This document shows positions 1-10,800 of a DNA stretch of 52,134 nt, one piece after another; the first letter of the stretch is position 1, and each line of letters opens with the position of its first letter. Below the pieces are notes generated by a model. It was given only the letters and a program-made list of their open reading frames with translations, was not told the origin of the DNA and searched no databases. The stretch is taken from NCBI GenBank assembly GCA_020723305.1, contig DYJC01000028.1, positions 1 through 52,134 of the forward strand. The letters run 5' to 3'. Made by a program: the position numbers and the translations under genes. Source of the stretch: Desulfosudis oleivorans. GTDB taxonomy: Bacteria > Desulfobacterota > Desulfobacteria > Desulfobacterales > SURF-7.

Positions 1-2
1 AG

Positions 3-86
3 AATGTCGACCGGTTGAAGCAGGTTAAATCCGCCATTCTGGAGGTGAAAACCATTGCCGAACTGATCGAGCGTTGTTCAAAATAG
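3..86 (+). CDS. C-terminal tail of an unidentified protein (partial)
   Basis: A reading frame enters from the left edge and runs 27 codons to a TAG at 84-86. The peptide is helical and charged (ends AELIERCSK). It is too short to assign to a family. It sits just upstream of a truncated transposase, so it may be another mobile-element fragment, but nothing in it proves that. The gene's 5' part lies outside the window. Confidence 0.35.
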   Translation, partial: NVDRLKQVKSAILEVKTIAELIERCSK

Positions 87-207
87 CATTGTTTCTTGGT
101 GTGTGAATGTTTCTTTTCATCTATTGATATCCGCCTGAAGTTCCGGTATCCTCCGCATTTTCTTGCACACTTATTAAACAATTCAATCAGCTATCGGAGG
201 ACCGGAC

Positions 208-489
208 ATGAAAATGACTGAGGCGCTGTTGCTGCTGCGTGGGGATATTGAACTGGAACTGTTGGCACGAAATGAATACCTGGCTGCTGAAAATGAAATC
301 CTGAAAACAAAACTGGATAAGCCGGTCTGGTTGACCGATCCGGAACGAATCCGGTTAGCCAGAATCGGCAAGCGCATCGGGCTGAAAGCCTTGAAAAGCA
401 TTGCCTGCATTGTCAAACCGGAAACCATTCTCAAATGGTTCCGGGAACTGGTGGCCAAAAAATTTGATGGGAATTCAAAAAAATCTTGA
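208..489 (+). pseudogene. Truncated integrase/transposase, N-terminal fragment (IS3-like integrase family)
   Basis: This 93-residue frame resembles the N-terminal region of stand-alone rve-type integrases. It has a leader rich in Leu and Glu, the LTDPERIRLARIGKRIG segment, and the VKPETILKWFRELVAKKFDG segment that normally precedes the catalytic DDE domain. A good ribosome site (GGAGG, 196-200) precedes ATG 208. The frame stops at 489 and the downstream bases do not encode an integrase core in any frame I can follow. The catalytic domain is therefore missing and the element cannot be autonomous. Family assignment is from recalled sequence pattern. It marks the accessory edge of the Rhs locus. 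Confidence 0.65.
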
Positions 490-794
490 CAGGAATTCAG
501 TATGATGTCCCCCGAACCCTTTACAACAAAAACATCACTTTAAGAGCAAAAAAGCACCTTGTTTACGACCTTAAGCCTTGATAACAAAGCATCCAACTTG
601 GTCCGACCCCGACCCGACTTATACCACATGCATTAACTACTCCACGGAACATTTATATATAGTGTTTGCTGGTATTCGACCGGCCCGGTTTTTTTACTAC
701 CTGAACCGGGGGTCTCATCAATGTTGATAAATGGCCCGGATCGGATTTCATCTTGAAAAAAGAGATGATCGGTTCAATCCGGTCGGCAAATAAA
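490..794. other. Gene-free interval with one imperfect hairpin
   Basis: No supported coding region is seen here. An inverted repeat, cccggtt at 684-690 against aaccggg at 704-710, could form a 7-bp stem with a 13-base loop. It is not followed by a clear T-run on the plus strand, so I do not call it a terminator. The right half becomes AT-rich as it approaches the minus-strand small membrane gene. Confidence 0.4.
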
Positions 795-998
795 TCAAGA
801 TAAAAGATAAATTATTAAAATGAAAAATGAAAAAAAGATTATAGCTATTATTGTATCTCTTAGTATACTATTTTCAGATTTAAATTCTTTCTTTATAGGT
901 GTTTTCCCACTTTTAAATAGCCAATTAAAAAAAACACATATTCCGTAAAAAATATATCCAAATATTTCCAGTATACTTGCTAATAAAGCTTCAATCAC
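795..998 (-). CDS. Small membrane protein, putative immunity protein for the third Rhs tip
   Basis: A 67-residue protein with two hydrophobic helices, about residues 5-29 and 47-66, separated by a basic linker (KSGKTPIKKEFK). It starts with GTG 998 behind an AAGGAT-type ribosome site. No family is recognised. It lies 60 bases downstream of the orphan Rhs fragment whose tip contains a long hydrophobic Gly/Ala/Val-rich stretch. In Rhs/CDI loci the gene directly behind a toxin tip usually encodes its cognate immunity protein, and a membrane immunity protein would suit a membrane-acting tip. That function is inferred from position and topology only. Base composition is clearly AT-rich compared with the chromosomal part of the window, as expected for accessory DNA. 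Confidence 0.5.
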   Translation of the reverse strand: MIEALLASILEIFGYIFYGICVFFNWLFKSGKTPIKKEFKSENSILRDTIIAIIFFSFFILIIYLLS

Positions 999-1058
999 TT
1001 TAAAATATCCTTAAAAATAATAAGCATTAGAAATAATTTTTCTATGAATTTTAATATA

Positions 1059-1973
1059 CTAATTGCATGCTCCTGGCTCATTTAAACCGTGTTGTTCAGC
1101 AAATGTTTTAATTGTTTCTGATAGTTTGTCAGCTCTATTCATTAAATCCATCATTTCATAATCAGTATTCCAGTATATACCTTCATCCATCATGCGCTGC
1201 TCAATGGAAGGAACGTTGTCTGAATAAAACCCAGTACCAAGCAGATTGTCTACTTGATTCCCAGCTGTCATTCCAATAAATCCTCCTACGACTCCAGCAG
1301 CAATTCCAGCGACACCACCGCCTACTAAAACAGGACCGGCGACTACAGCACATACAACCCCTGCAACCAACATAACTGGCCCCATAGCGGTTGCGCCTTT
1401 AAGGCTATTAAATAGTGGGCCCAAAAAAAGTCCAAGAGGATCAATTTCATTAATAGGATCATTTAGCACATACCCATAAAGATCTGTATCACCACCTGCA
1501 AAAAATATTGGGTCTTTAGCTGTCCATCTTCCAACTTCCGGGTCATAATCACGATATCCAAACCGGACAAGACCAGTGTCATTATCAATTAATCCACCAG
1601 CAAATCCAAACGGAACCTTGAAATCCGGATTGGTGTCTTCGATTATATTCCCAAATGAATCATATTCGATTCTCTTTACCACATTCCCCGAAGAATCTGC
1701 AACCAAACATAAAGAGCCAACTTGATTGTAAGACAGATAATAAGTTGCTCCACCTTGAATCATTGCAACCGGCATGCGGCCATCTGCGTATTCAAACCGC
1801 TGGATCAGATTGTCGGCGCCATCATAAACTGCCAGGAGTGTGGTCAGGCCTTTCCAGAGATATTTCTCCGTAATGGTTCCGTTTACCTTTTTGGCGATCC
1901 TTCTTCCCAATGGATCATGGACATACTCAATGAGCGTCGCATCCGGCAGGGTTACTCTGCGATAATTTGTCAT
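1059..1973 (-). pseudogene. Orphan Rhs core with C-terminal tip 3 (hydrophobic, putative membrane-active)
   Basis: This 304-residue fragment carries only the last part of an Rhs core, beginning near the DPLGRRIAKKVNG motif and ending with the conserved DLYGYVLNDPIN...DPLGL border at about residue 183. The following ~120 residues differ from the other two tips. They hold a hydrophobic Gly/Ala/Val-rich segment (about residues 195-245) and then a soluble acidic C-terminus ending GACN. The core part is almost identical to the main Rhs protein at 4858-11832. It lacks the YD shell, NHL and Ig-like regions and any export region, so it cannot be delivered unless recombined onto a full-length gene. 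The small membrane gene at 795-998 follows. Tip activity is unknown; pore formation is only a guess from hydrophobicity. Confidence 0.75.
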
Positions 1974-1994
1974 TAAATTTAAACATCATATTTC

Positions 1995-2020
1995 AAAAAA
2001 GATGCGCTTGAAAGCGCATC
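1995..2020 (-). terminator. Hairpin with T-run, terminator-like on the minus strand
   Basis: An 8-bp perfect stem (gatgcgct 2001-2008 / agcgcatc 2013-2020) with a TGAA loop. Read on the minus strand it is followed by six T residues, the layout of a Rho-independent terminator. It lies inside decayed Rhs sequence between a YD remnant and the third orphan core. It could also be a mobile hairpin that inserted there. Confidence 0.55.
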
Positions 2021-2023
2021 CTA

Positions 2024-2118
2024 CCAGGCTGGGTCAGCATTCCATCGTTGTCAAAGGTGTAAGAGGCTATTTCACCGGCATAGGTCATGGTTTCAAGGTT
2101 CAAATGATTGTCATTTAT
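2024..2118 (-). pseudogene. YD-repeat remnant
   Basis: On the minus strand this interval encodes a peptide containing LETMTYAGEIASYTFDNDG. It aligns by eye with the segment of the main Rhs protein containing VKTFTFAGVTEQYTYDNDG. It is bounded by stops and separated from the third orphan core by the hairpin at 1995-2020. It is therefore a decayed upstream piece of the same former rhs gene, left after an internal deletion. Confidence 0.6.
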
Positions 2119-2157
2119 TCACAATTTAAGATGTAACTTCAGCCCCCTTGTTTTTTC

Positions 2158-2589
2158 CTATTCCGACGGACTATTTGTACAAGTTTCATTTGCCATAGTT
2201 TCTTTTAAGGCCACTTGACGAAAAGGACAAAGGAACTTAAATTTGTTTTTTGAAAGTTCATTAATAAGTCTATACACTCTCTCACGTGTATAGATGCCAC
2301 CATGGGTTTCTTCCAATTCTATACCATTTGGAGTAATTATTATTTTTGCAAGATTTATTACTGTGTTCTGTTTCCATTCAACTAAGAGTCCATTTTTATT
2401 ACCAACCTCAAAAAGCATTGTCGCTACATAAGAAAAGTTTTGGGTATTTCTACACTGTGAGAAAAAAACTGCCCCATTTCTACTTTCGATTTCTTGAAAA
2501 TATTGTTTTGCATACTCTCCCATATCAGCATGTGCAGTAAATGGCAAAAGTAGAAACACCATAATTATATTACCAATCCATTTTATCAT
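2158..2589 (-). CDS. Exported protein, putative immunity for Rhs tip 2
   Basis: A protein of about 143 residues if started at ATG 2589. That ATG overlaps the TGA of the preceding orphan rhs as ATGA, a strong sign of translational coupling. The first ~22 residues form a signal peptide (MIKWIGNIIMVFLLLPFTAHA) with an AHA-type cleavage site, so the mature protein should be periplasmic. It contains three cysteines (in SQCRNTQN, FLCPF and ETCTN) that could form a disulfide. No family is recognised. A periplasmic immunity protein fits a tip that looks like a cell-wall hydrolase. An upstream in-frame start at 2616 exists but would spoil the signal peptide. Confidence 0.65.
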   Translation of the reverse strand: MIKWIGNIIMVFLLLPFTAHADMGEYAKQYFQEIESRNGAVFFSQCRNTQNFSYVATMLFEVGNKNGLLVEWKQNTVINLAKIIITPNGIELEETHGGIYTRERVYRLINELSKNKFKFLCPFRQVALKETMANETCTNSPSE

Positions 2590-3779
2590 GGGCGGCCTCC
2601 ATAGGTATTTACCCAAACGCCAGTTGCATTAAGGCCTCCACCTGTATAGCTGTTATTGAGAGGCCCCACGTGGGTCTGATTTGGTAAACCATAAAATGGA
2701 GCAGTTGAATCGTTATTACGAAAGTTGAAATTCGTAGCCCCATTTGTTGGGTCTGTCCATTCTCGTTCGGCTCTCGCCGTACTTACTGCATTACTGCAAG
2801 CACTGTATGTCGAAGCCTCTGCGGGTGGAACATTCGCAGTCGTTGGGGCTGTAACAGGTCTATTATCACCTAAAGCATTGTCTCCATTAATTATTACGTG
2901 AGCAATATCGCGTCGGGCCTCCGCAACATTTTCTCCCGAAAATGATCTCGTTTCATTAAAAATTATATTAGCAATTTGAGTGTCAGACAATAGCAGTCCC
3001 AAGGGATCAACAAAGTTGATAGGATCATTCAACACATACCCATAAAGATCCGTATCACCACCTTCAAAAAGTATCGGATCTTTGGCGGTCCATCTTCCAA
3101 TCTCAGGATCATAATCCCTGTGGCCAAACCGGACAAGACCTGTGTCGATGTCAAGTAACCCACCTGCAAATCCAAACGGAACCTTGAAATCCGGATTGGT
3201 GTCTTCGATTATGTTCCCAAATGAATCGTATTCAATTCTCTTTACAACATTCCCCGAAGAATCTGCAACCAAACATAAAGAGCCAACTTGATTGTAAGAC
3301 AGATAATAAGTTGCTCCACCTTGAATCATTGCAACCGGCATGCGGCCATCTGCGTATTCAAACCGCTGGATCAGATTGTTTGAGCCATCATAAACCGCCA
3401 AAAGCCTTGTCAATCCCTGCCAGAGATATTTTTCAACAATCGCTCCATTCACCCTTTTGGCAATTCTTCGTCCAAGTGGATCATGTTCATATTCTATGTA
3501 TTTACCATCCGGAAGATTAACATCTATCAATTCTCCGCGTGAAGAATAGCTATAACTTGTTGTATCGGCACTGCTACCTTTCTGTGTTAGAAAACCGTCC
3601 AAATCATACTGATATGACACATCACCTGCTGTCAGCAAATGATCCTCATCTGAATAATTCAATGTCCTTCCGGCTATTCCTCTTAGACTATTCATTTCGT
3701 ATTCACGGGAACCGTTCAGACTATACTGGTATTCCTCAACCAGAGTTCCGTCTTTTGTCACAGCAACAAGCCTTCCCAT
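2586..3779 (-). pseudogene. Orphan Rhs core with C-terminal tip 2 (putative SleB-like cell-wall hydrolase)
   Basis: A 397-residue frame containing the last ~260 residues of the YD shell and Rhs core, ending at DPINFVDPLGL, then a ~135-residue tip. The tip begins with IANIIFNETRSFSGEN and EARRDIAHVIINGDNALG. This resembles the E-R/A-V-I-N layout of SleB-type cell-wall hydrolases, in which the Glu of the N-E-x-R motif would be the acid. It ends with a Gly/Asn-rich segment. Residues upstream of about 3783 are decayed, so the fragment is detached from any delivery module. Its core is identical over 626 bp to the main gene. The hydrolase assignment is from motif resemblance and supported by the exported immunity candidate that overlaps its stop. 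Confidence 0.7.
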
Positions 3780-3782
3780 ACT
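3157..3782. repeat. Direct repeat copy A of the Rhs core (626 bp)
   Basis: The bases 3157-3782 match 5420-6045 at a constant offset of 2263, with no difference found on inspection. Identity breaks off abruptly on both sides. A 133-bp stretch of it (3247-3379) recurs again at 1681-1813. These repeats encode the shared end of the Rhs core. They could serve as recombination substrates for moving a downstream tip onto the full-length gene. Confidence 0.85.
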
Positions 3783-3900
3783 TTCGTACTCATAGATATA
3801 ATTTGATGTGATACCTCCTGCCGTTGTTGTCTCTATTTACCGACCATGAGGATATTTCCTGGTCGTTAACATTGATAGATTGACCGTCCATTTCTCCATA
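3783..3900 (-). pseudogene. Decayed YD-repeat extension of orphan 2
   Basis: On the minus strand these bases still encode recognisable pieces of the main Rhs protein: a segment with EISSWSVNRDNNG, matching SVSSWSVDRDNSG, and a segment with GGITSNYIYEYESMGRL, matching GGLTSNYAYEYDSMGRL. About ten codons between them are lost and the frame shifts. The former gene therefore once continued upstream and was cut down before or after the IS66-like insertion at its left. Confidence 0.65.
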
Positions 3901-3947
3901 ACATCATTATTCCACAAACTATTGATTGAAAGATATCCACAATCACA

Positions 3948-4160
3948 TTGATTCTTCTTAATTGTATATCATGTCCCTGGGATTCTCGTAAAACTTCCTT
4001 TGGAACACGATCTGAATCCGGACTGAAAAAACATAGCATTCTTACGAGCCTGGTACAAACCGCTCGAAGACAGGGTGTTCACTCACTACAATTTCTGCAA
4101 ATCCTCCTCACCACAATCACCTCCGATGCACAGGCCGCGCTTTATCAGAATTCCAGTTGA
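3948..4160 (+). pseudogene. IS66-like transposase C-terminal remnant
   Basis: A 70-residue frame ending at 4160. It contains SRKTSFGTRSESGLKKHSIL followed by a segment with TARRQGVH and a helical tail. This pattern resembles the extreme C-terminus of IS66-type transposases, where a W/SRKTSFGT-SE-G block follows the catalytic region. No start, catalytic region or terminal repeat is visible, so this is a dead fragment. It lies between orphan Rhs 2 and the two membrane genes behind the main Rhs protein, on the opposite strand, and records a past insertion inside the toxin array. Confidence 0.55.
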
Positions 4161-4263
4161 TGTCTACTTCTCCTGAATAAATAAGGGTCTAAACTGTTAC
4201 CCCAATTTCCCAATTTCCCTCAGACCCCCAGCCCTAACCAGCCCTCAGGTTACAGAGAAAGAG

Positions 4264-4488
4264 TTAATAATTAAAATTCAAAAATGACAGGATTTCATAA
4301 TTCCGAAAAATTGCAATGCCTGCGACAATCATAATTATTCCTAATATAATAGCGACATTTCCCTTAATATAAAATAATGCAGGCCTTCCCTCAATTCCAA
4401 TTCCAATGGATCTCTTTTTTAACCAGTATACCCCAGTAACAATAAGAAGTCCTCCCCAAATAATCGGCCAGATAGAATTGAAGTTCAC
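4264..4488 (-). CDS. Small two-helix membrane protein
   Basis: A 74-residue protein starting at GTG 4488 behind an AGGAT-like ribosome site. Hydrophobic helices span about residues 6-24 and 43-64, joined by a polar stretch (KKRSIGIGIEGRPALFYIKG). It is not recognised as a named family. It follows the 103-residue membrane gene by 7 bases and so is probably co-transcribed with the main rhs gene. It may be a second immunity or accessory protein for tip 1, which is inferred from position only. Confidence 0.55.
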   Translation of the reverse strand: MNFNSIWPIIWGGLLIVTGVYWLKKRSIGIGIEGRPALFYIKGNVAIILGIIMIVAGIAIFRNYEILSFLNFNY

Positions 4489-4495
4489 AGTTATC

Positions 4496-4807
4496 CTAAA
4501 TTATAAATTTTGTAATTAAAACAGTCCATATTACAAGCATGAAAATGGTCAATATACAAAACAATCCTCTCATTAAAATGCCAAGTAAACTGGTATGCAT
4601 TGCCTTAAAACACTTATTGTATAATAAAATAAAAAAACAAATGGTTGCCAACAGAGGAGGGAGAAGAAAAAGCATCAAAATAAAACGGTTATCACGGTGT
4701 GTATCAAAGTATCCATATTTGGCTAAAAAAACTTCTATAAAGAAAAGCCCAGCAGCGCTAAATAACAGAATATTTAAAGTTTTCTTATTTATGATTGATA
4801 TTGTCAT
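4496..4807 (-). CDS. Three-helix membrane protein, putative immunity for Rhs tip 1
   Basis: A 103-residue, very hydrophobic protein with helices at about residues 11-29, 41-62 and 73-101. ATG 4807 is preceded by GGAG at a good distance. It starts 50 bases after the stop of the full-length Rhs protein. That is the usual slot for an immunity gene, and the AT-rich composition is typical of such genes. No homologous family is recognised. If it is the immunity protein, the glycine-rich tip 1 probably acts at a membrane. Confidence 0.55.
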   Translation of the reverse strand: MTISIINKKTLNILLFSAAGLFFIEVFLAKYGYFDTHRDNRFILMLFLLPPLLATICFFILLYNKCFKAMHTSLLGILMRGLFCILTIFMLVIWTVLITKFII

Positions 4808-4857
4808 TTCTCATACTCCATATCAGAACAACAGCCTATCCCTCATTAACACCAATG

Positions 4858-7800
4858 CTACCAAGCGAGGCCAACATCGACTAAATTTAAACCGCCACCA
4901 AGCTTTACTCCCCAGCCATTGTTTCGACTGACAGTTCCATATGCGCCACTGTCCTCAACATAATCAAGGTTTGGTCGTCCATCCAGATCTTTACTTATTG
5001 CTAAACCTGCATGCCCAGCCCATCCTGTAGAAAGAGGGCCTAAGGAAGCACCAGCCCATGCACTCGTTCCAATAAAACCTTCTGCACTATCACAAGGAGA
5101 GGCTTTTGATAATCTGGGTATTCCTCCCTCTGGGTTGTAACTAAATCCACCGCCTATCCCAACACCACCAGCAGCCCTGATGAAAATCTTTCCATTATTT
5201 TTGCCGAAAGCAAAGGAACCACCATATCCCCAATAAGCCGCTATCTTGAACCCCCATAATCCCCAAGGATCCATCAAATTAATAGGATCATTTAAGACAT
5301 ACCCATAAAGATCCGTATCACCACCTTCAAACCCAATCGGATCCTTGGCTGTCCATCTGCCTGTATCCGGATCATAATCCCGGTATCCAAACCTGACCAG
5401 ATCCGTATCGCGGTCTTGCAACCCACCTGCAAATCCAAACGGAACCTTGAAATCCGGATTGGTGTCTTCGATTATGTTCCCAAATGAATCGTATTCAATT
5501 CTCTTTACAACATTCCCCGAAGAATCTGCAACCAAACATAAAGAGCCAACTTGATTGTAAGACAGATAATAAGTTGCTCCACCTTGAATCATTGCAACCG
5601 GCATGCGGCCATCTGCGTATTCAAACCGCTGGATCAGATTGTTTGAGCCATCATAAACCGCCAAAAGCCTTGTCAATCCCTGCCAGAGATATTTTTCAAC
5701 AATCGCTCCATTCACCCTTTTGGCAATTCTTCGTCCAAGTGGATCATGTTCATATTCTATGTATTTACCATCCGGAAGATTAACATCTATCAATTCTCCG
5801 CGTGAAGAATAGCTATAACTTGTTGTATCGGCACTGCTACCTTTCTGTGTTAGAAAACCGTCCAAATCATACTGATATGACACATCACCTGCTGTCAGCA
5901 AATGATCCTCATCTGAATAATTCAATGTCCTTCCGGCTATTCCTCTTAGACTATTCATTTCGTATTCACGGGAACCGTTCAGACTATACTGGTATTCCTC
6001 AACCAGAGTTCCGTCTTTTGTCACAGCAACAAGCCTTCCCATACTGTCGTATTCATAGGCATAATTTGAAGTAAGACCTCCAACTGTTTCGTTTTTGGAT
6101 GTAATTCGACCACTGTTGTCTCGATCTACAGACCAGGAAGATACGCTTTGACTACTGATAGTAACCGACTGGCCGTCAACTTCTCCATAACCGTTAAATG
6201 ACCGGGTGAGGCTTAATAAACCTCCAGACACACTTTCAGGCAGACCGTTTTGAGCATTTCGAGATATTGAATAATCCCCTGCACCAGCTAAAAGCCCGTC
6301 ATTATCATAGGTATATTGCTCAGTTACACCTGCAAATGTAAATGTTTTAACGTTGAAATCATTATTATAGGTATAGCTCAAAGATTGATTTAATGTGCCA
6401 CCCAATGTCTCTGATGTTACCAGTTTGCCATCATACTCATAAGTGATTGTTTCACCTGATTTTGATAATGTACCAACTTTCGAACCACAAAGATAGGTGA
6501 AATCAATATCCCCATCAGGTGTTTGAACCCGACTTAACCTTCCGCCATCATAATTGTTGTAAATTTGCTTACCGGAAGGAAAGGTTTTTCGTATCAATCG
6601 TCTATCTTTATCATACAAATATGAATAGTTTCCGCTAAGCGGTGCCTGGTAGGAATTTGTCAGATTCACTTTATTAAATGCAAGGTTATGATTGATACCA
6701 TTTGGATTCGTTAAAACTGTCATACTTCCGTTGTTGTCGTAATTGAAAAATAAATCTGATGTATCCGGTCGAAAAACCGCTATGACTCGACCCATTTCAT
6801 CATAACTATATGTAGTAATGTTGTCTTCAGGATCTGTTATGGTTTTGACATTCCCCTGATTATCATATGAAAAAATGGTTTCTCGTGTTTCAGTTCTTAT
6901 AGATGTCAAACGACCTCTTGAGTCATAGGAATAATTGGTATCAAAAAGGCCAGGAATACTAACTCGATCCAAAAGCAGGTTTGCTGGATCATATTGACTT
7001 GTTATGACACGACCTTCAGGAGATGTGATCGTATTTTGAGCAGAAAGAATATTTTGTCTCAATGTTGTGACTTTTCCATTCAGAGAAAGTGTATCAGTTA
7101 TCAAATCGGGCTTGTTATCAGAATTTGTATCTTGATAAGATTTATTCCTTAATAATTTTTTAATTATTCCTTGTGATGTTGTCTCAGTGGATTCTGTAAT
7201 GTATTTATACTTGAACTGTGGCTCTTTCTCATATGTGGTATGAATATCCATTCCACATGGAAGTTCTTTGTGAATAACCATACCATTAGCAGATCGAGAA
7301 TAATGAGTTTCAGCACCTGTTGAGTCTGTAATAGTTGATGTGAATACTCCAGTTAAATCTATTTGGTCTATGTAGGATTTGTTAATACCTTCTCCTGTGA
7401 TAACCTCAACATTATCAGATCCATCTTCATTAACTTGTCTATTGTACTGCCAGTGGCCGCCCTCTTCATCGAAAACATCAGTCAATCTTCCATTCTCATC
7501 ATATTTGTGCTCAAACAGATTTCCTTGGGGATCGTATTCATACCGCATTAAACCTTTGGAAGAGTATTCAAATTTGTAATAACTATTGTCTGGGAATATC
7601 ACCCGACTTAAATGGTTTGTTGTTGGATCCACCATTAACTTAGTTTCAATTCGATCTGGTGAAATAATAGCTGTCGGAATACCCATGACATCCCTTTCAA
7701 TATTGATTTGGTTATCAAATTGATCGGAAACAGTGATTAATTTTTTATTAGCATCATATTCAAAATTTTTCAGGGTAATACCAGTATTTAAATCAATTGT

Positions 7801-10800
7801 TTTTTTATGGTATCCATTAAGAGCAAATATGTGCCCCACATTGTTGGCTTCTGAAAATAATATGTCACCTGCAGCATCGAACAGACTTTTAACTGGAGAA
7901 AGGATACCAACATTGTATCCATATGAAAAATACAAATTGTCCTGTTTATCTATCGAAATTCCCTTAACCCAACCTATGTATTCCGTATTTCCACCGGCCA
8001 CTGTTGTAATAATACCTTTTGTATTAACCATCCGTATTCTGTAATTTCGAGCATCAGCAATATATAGATTCCCTGAGGAATCTATAGCTATGTCTGTAGG
8101 CCAATATAAACGTGCTTCTGTGGCAGCCCCCCCATCGCCAGAGAAACCACGAGAACCATTCCCTGCAACAGTTGTAATGATTCCGCTTTGATCAACTTTT
8201 CTAATTCGGTGATTGTCATAATCTGCGAAATATAAATTATCGTCTTTATCAATAGCAATTCCTCGTGGGCTAAAAAGCTTAGCATTTGTCGCAGGCCCAC
8301 CATCTCCACTGTACCCACGACCATATGTACCACCTATCCCGACAACTGTAGTAAGTATTCCGTTTTTATCAACTTTACAAATACGATGGTAATTCTGGTC
8401 TGAAATATAAAGGTTATCCGATGAATCAAATGCGATACTGGTTGGATAATAAAACCTTGCTCTTGAGGCCAGAATTTCATTGTCAAAATAGCCGCCATTT
8501 TTCATACCGGCAACGGTTGTAATAATTCCATTTGAATCTACTTTTGAAATCATGTGATTATCTGTATCTGCTATGTAGAAATTTCCTATACTATCTACCG
8601 CTACATCCATAGGATTAAATAAACTATAATCCACAGCGGGAATTCCATCTTGAATATTCCACCCTCCGGTTAATCGTCCAGCGACCCTTGTAATAATCCC
8701 ATCAGAATCCACCTTTCTGATTACAGTTTGATCAACGATATATAAACTTCCTTCTCTATCAACAACTATACCATTAGGATTACTTAGTTTTGCCTCTATA
8801 GCATTTCCGCCATCGCCGTCTGTTCCTCTGATACCAGTCCCTGCTATTGGACTTATAAGAGATGAATAATTCATTTTTTTCGTGCCATCTCCCATAAAAA
8901 GGGCTGGTAAACCTTTAAGGCTGACCTGATGATGAGGTGAGATAGTCCAACCTTCTGCAATAGTACTTCCTTGTTGCTTTACAGAAGGATACATAGTGAT
9001 TGTTTCTCTCTTCCACCGAAAAAAATCATTACGTACAAGGATGTCAGTTGAATCTAGACCTGCTTGTGCAAATGAATTCTGAAAATTTCCAGGTACCGAA
9101 TACCACATATAATATACAAATCCAATAGAGACCCTTGCGTTTGTTGCCCCTATAATTCTATTTCCAAAAGCATCTGAACCATCCCAAGTAAATTCAACAC
9201 TTTTGTTTGGTAATGGATCAATTTTCTGTTCAAAGGATCTTCCCGCAACCTCAAGTTTAACAATTATATATCTAAGGCTGGCAGGAACTTCGGCCCCACT
9301 GACAGGAATAACGACATTTGAAATATAACCACCAACTCTATTGCTTGAATAATGAAGTGTAATATCTGTCCCTGGAATCGGGATATCCTCATGAAATACA
9401 CGTGAACGCTCTTCTACAAAAGAGTTTATTTGATTTTGGCACTCAATTTCATTTATTTCTTGTTGATCTATAATTGGGTCATCTTCAGGATTCGGGAAAA
9501 TAGCATCATTTGGAATGCTATATGGATAATTCGCATCCCATGGTGAAAAGTGTGTTAACGAAATTCTCCAGAAAGTTGAATTTGGAAAATATTTGATCGG
9601 ATCATTGAGGCCTTCTACTTCATTGTTAAAGTTACCATTTCCATCAAGATCATCTGCCAAACCGTCATTATTTTTATCTAATGCATCTACTATCCCATCT
9701 GAATTCGTATCAAGCAATCTTACAACGATACCGTTTTCAGTGGGTACCCATACACCTTTATCACGATCATAATATCCAACTGGAACTGCCATTCCAACGT
9801 TAAAACCTAAGAAATTGTCAACATAGGCAATGACAGGTTTTTCAAATTTAACTCGACTGGCACCATCTATGCTGAGCTCTGCACAGTACGTGTAAGCAGA
9901 ATTTGCTGGAAGCTTTGCAGGCATTGATTCGGGTGTTGAAAACTCGGTTGCTCTTGTGGTAATGGTTTTTAATTCGTGGATATGGTTGCCATCTTTATCA
10001 ACCAGATATGCTTTGTTATCCCCAGTAAATACCATAGAACATGAACGGGTTCCGAATTCATCTGAAACCTCCGAACTTTTGTGAGTTACAATGGTTTCCG
10101 GATTACCATCAAAAGTAAATGTGGTTGAAACCGGATCTTCATTTATCATCACAACAGTCTCGGGTGTTACGATATCATTCCAGGGAACCTCCACGTTTCT
10201 CTGACTTGAAATCATGCCTTGTTTTTCAAAGATTACCTTGAAATATGTACCACCTTCTACAGGGATCGAATACCGACCTTCTGAATCGGTTTGTGCGGTC
10301 CCGTATTCTGGATAGCCAAGTATCGAAATTGAAACATCTGATATTGGAGAACCCTCTTTATTATTTACAAGGCCACTTATTACTGAAAACCGTTCAGGAT
10401 CATAGCCTGGAACCGTTGCATCGGGTGGAATCAAATCCTGGTAATTCATACCAAATGAGTCTTCCAATTGAGGTTCAAGATTACCCAACACTTTAACTAT
10501 AACTTTTTTGCTTGAAGATCCACCGTCACCGGTCGCACTTATTGTATAGGTTGTTGTATGATCAGGGGTTACAATTATAGAACCATTTTCAGCGACAGTT
10601 CCAATGCCTTCGATGTAGATCTTACTAGCATTTCGAGTGTTCCATGCAATCTGAGTACTGCTGCCTATTGTAATAGTCACTGGTGATGCACTGATGTTAA
10701 CCGTTGGTGGACCTGAAGTATCATTTACAGTCAGAAGAATATTCTTCACACTTGTTCCGCCTGGACCACTGACAATAATTGTATAGGTTGTTGTTTCAGC

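Noticed and set aside
3221..3811. Plus-strand frames across the Rhs core (also at 5484-6074 and 1655-1976)
   Set aside because: They are antisense shadows of the Rhs core. They recur only because the core DNA is repeated.
4539..4931. 130-codon plus-strand frame behind the Rhs gene
   Set aside because: It is Lys-rich and antisense to the three-helix membrane gene and the end of the Rhs gene, with no ribosome site.
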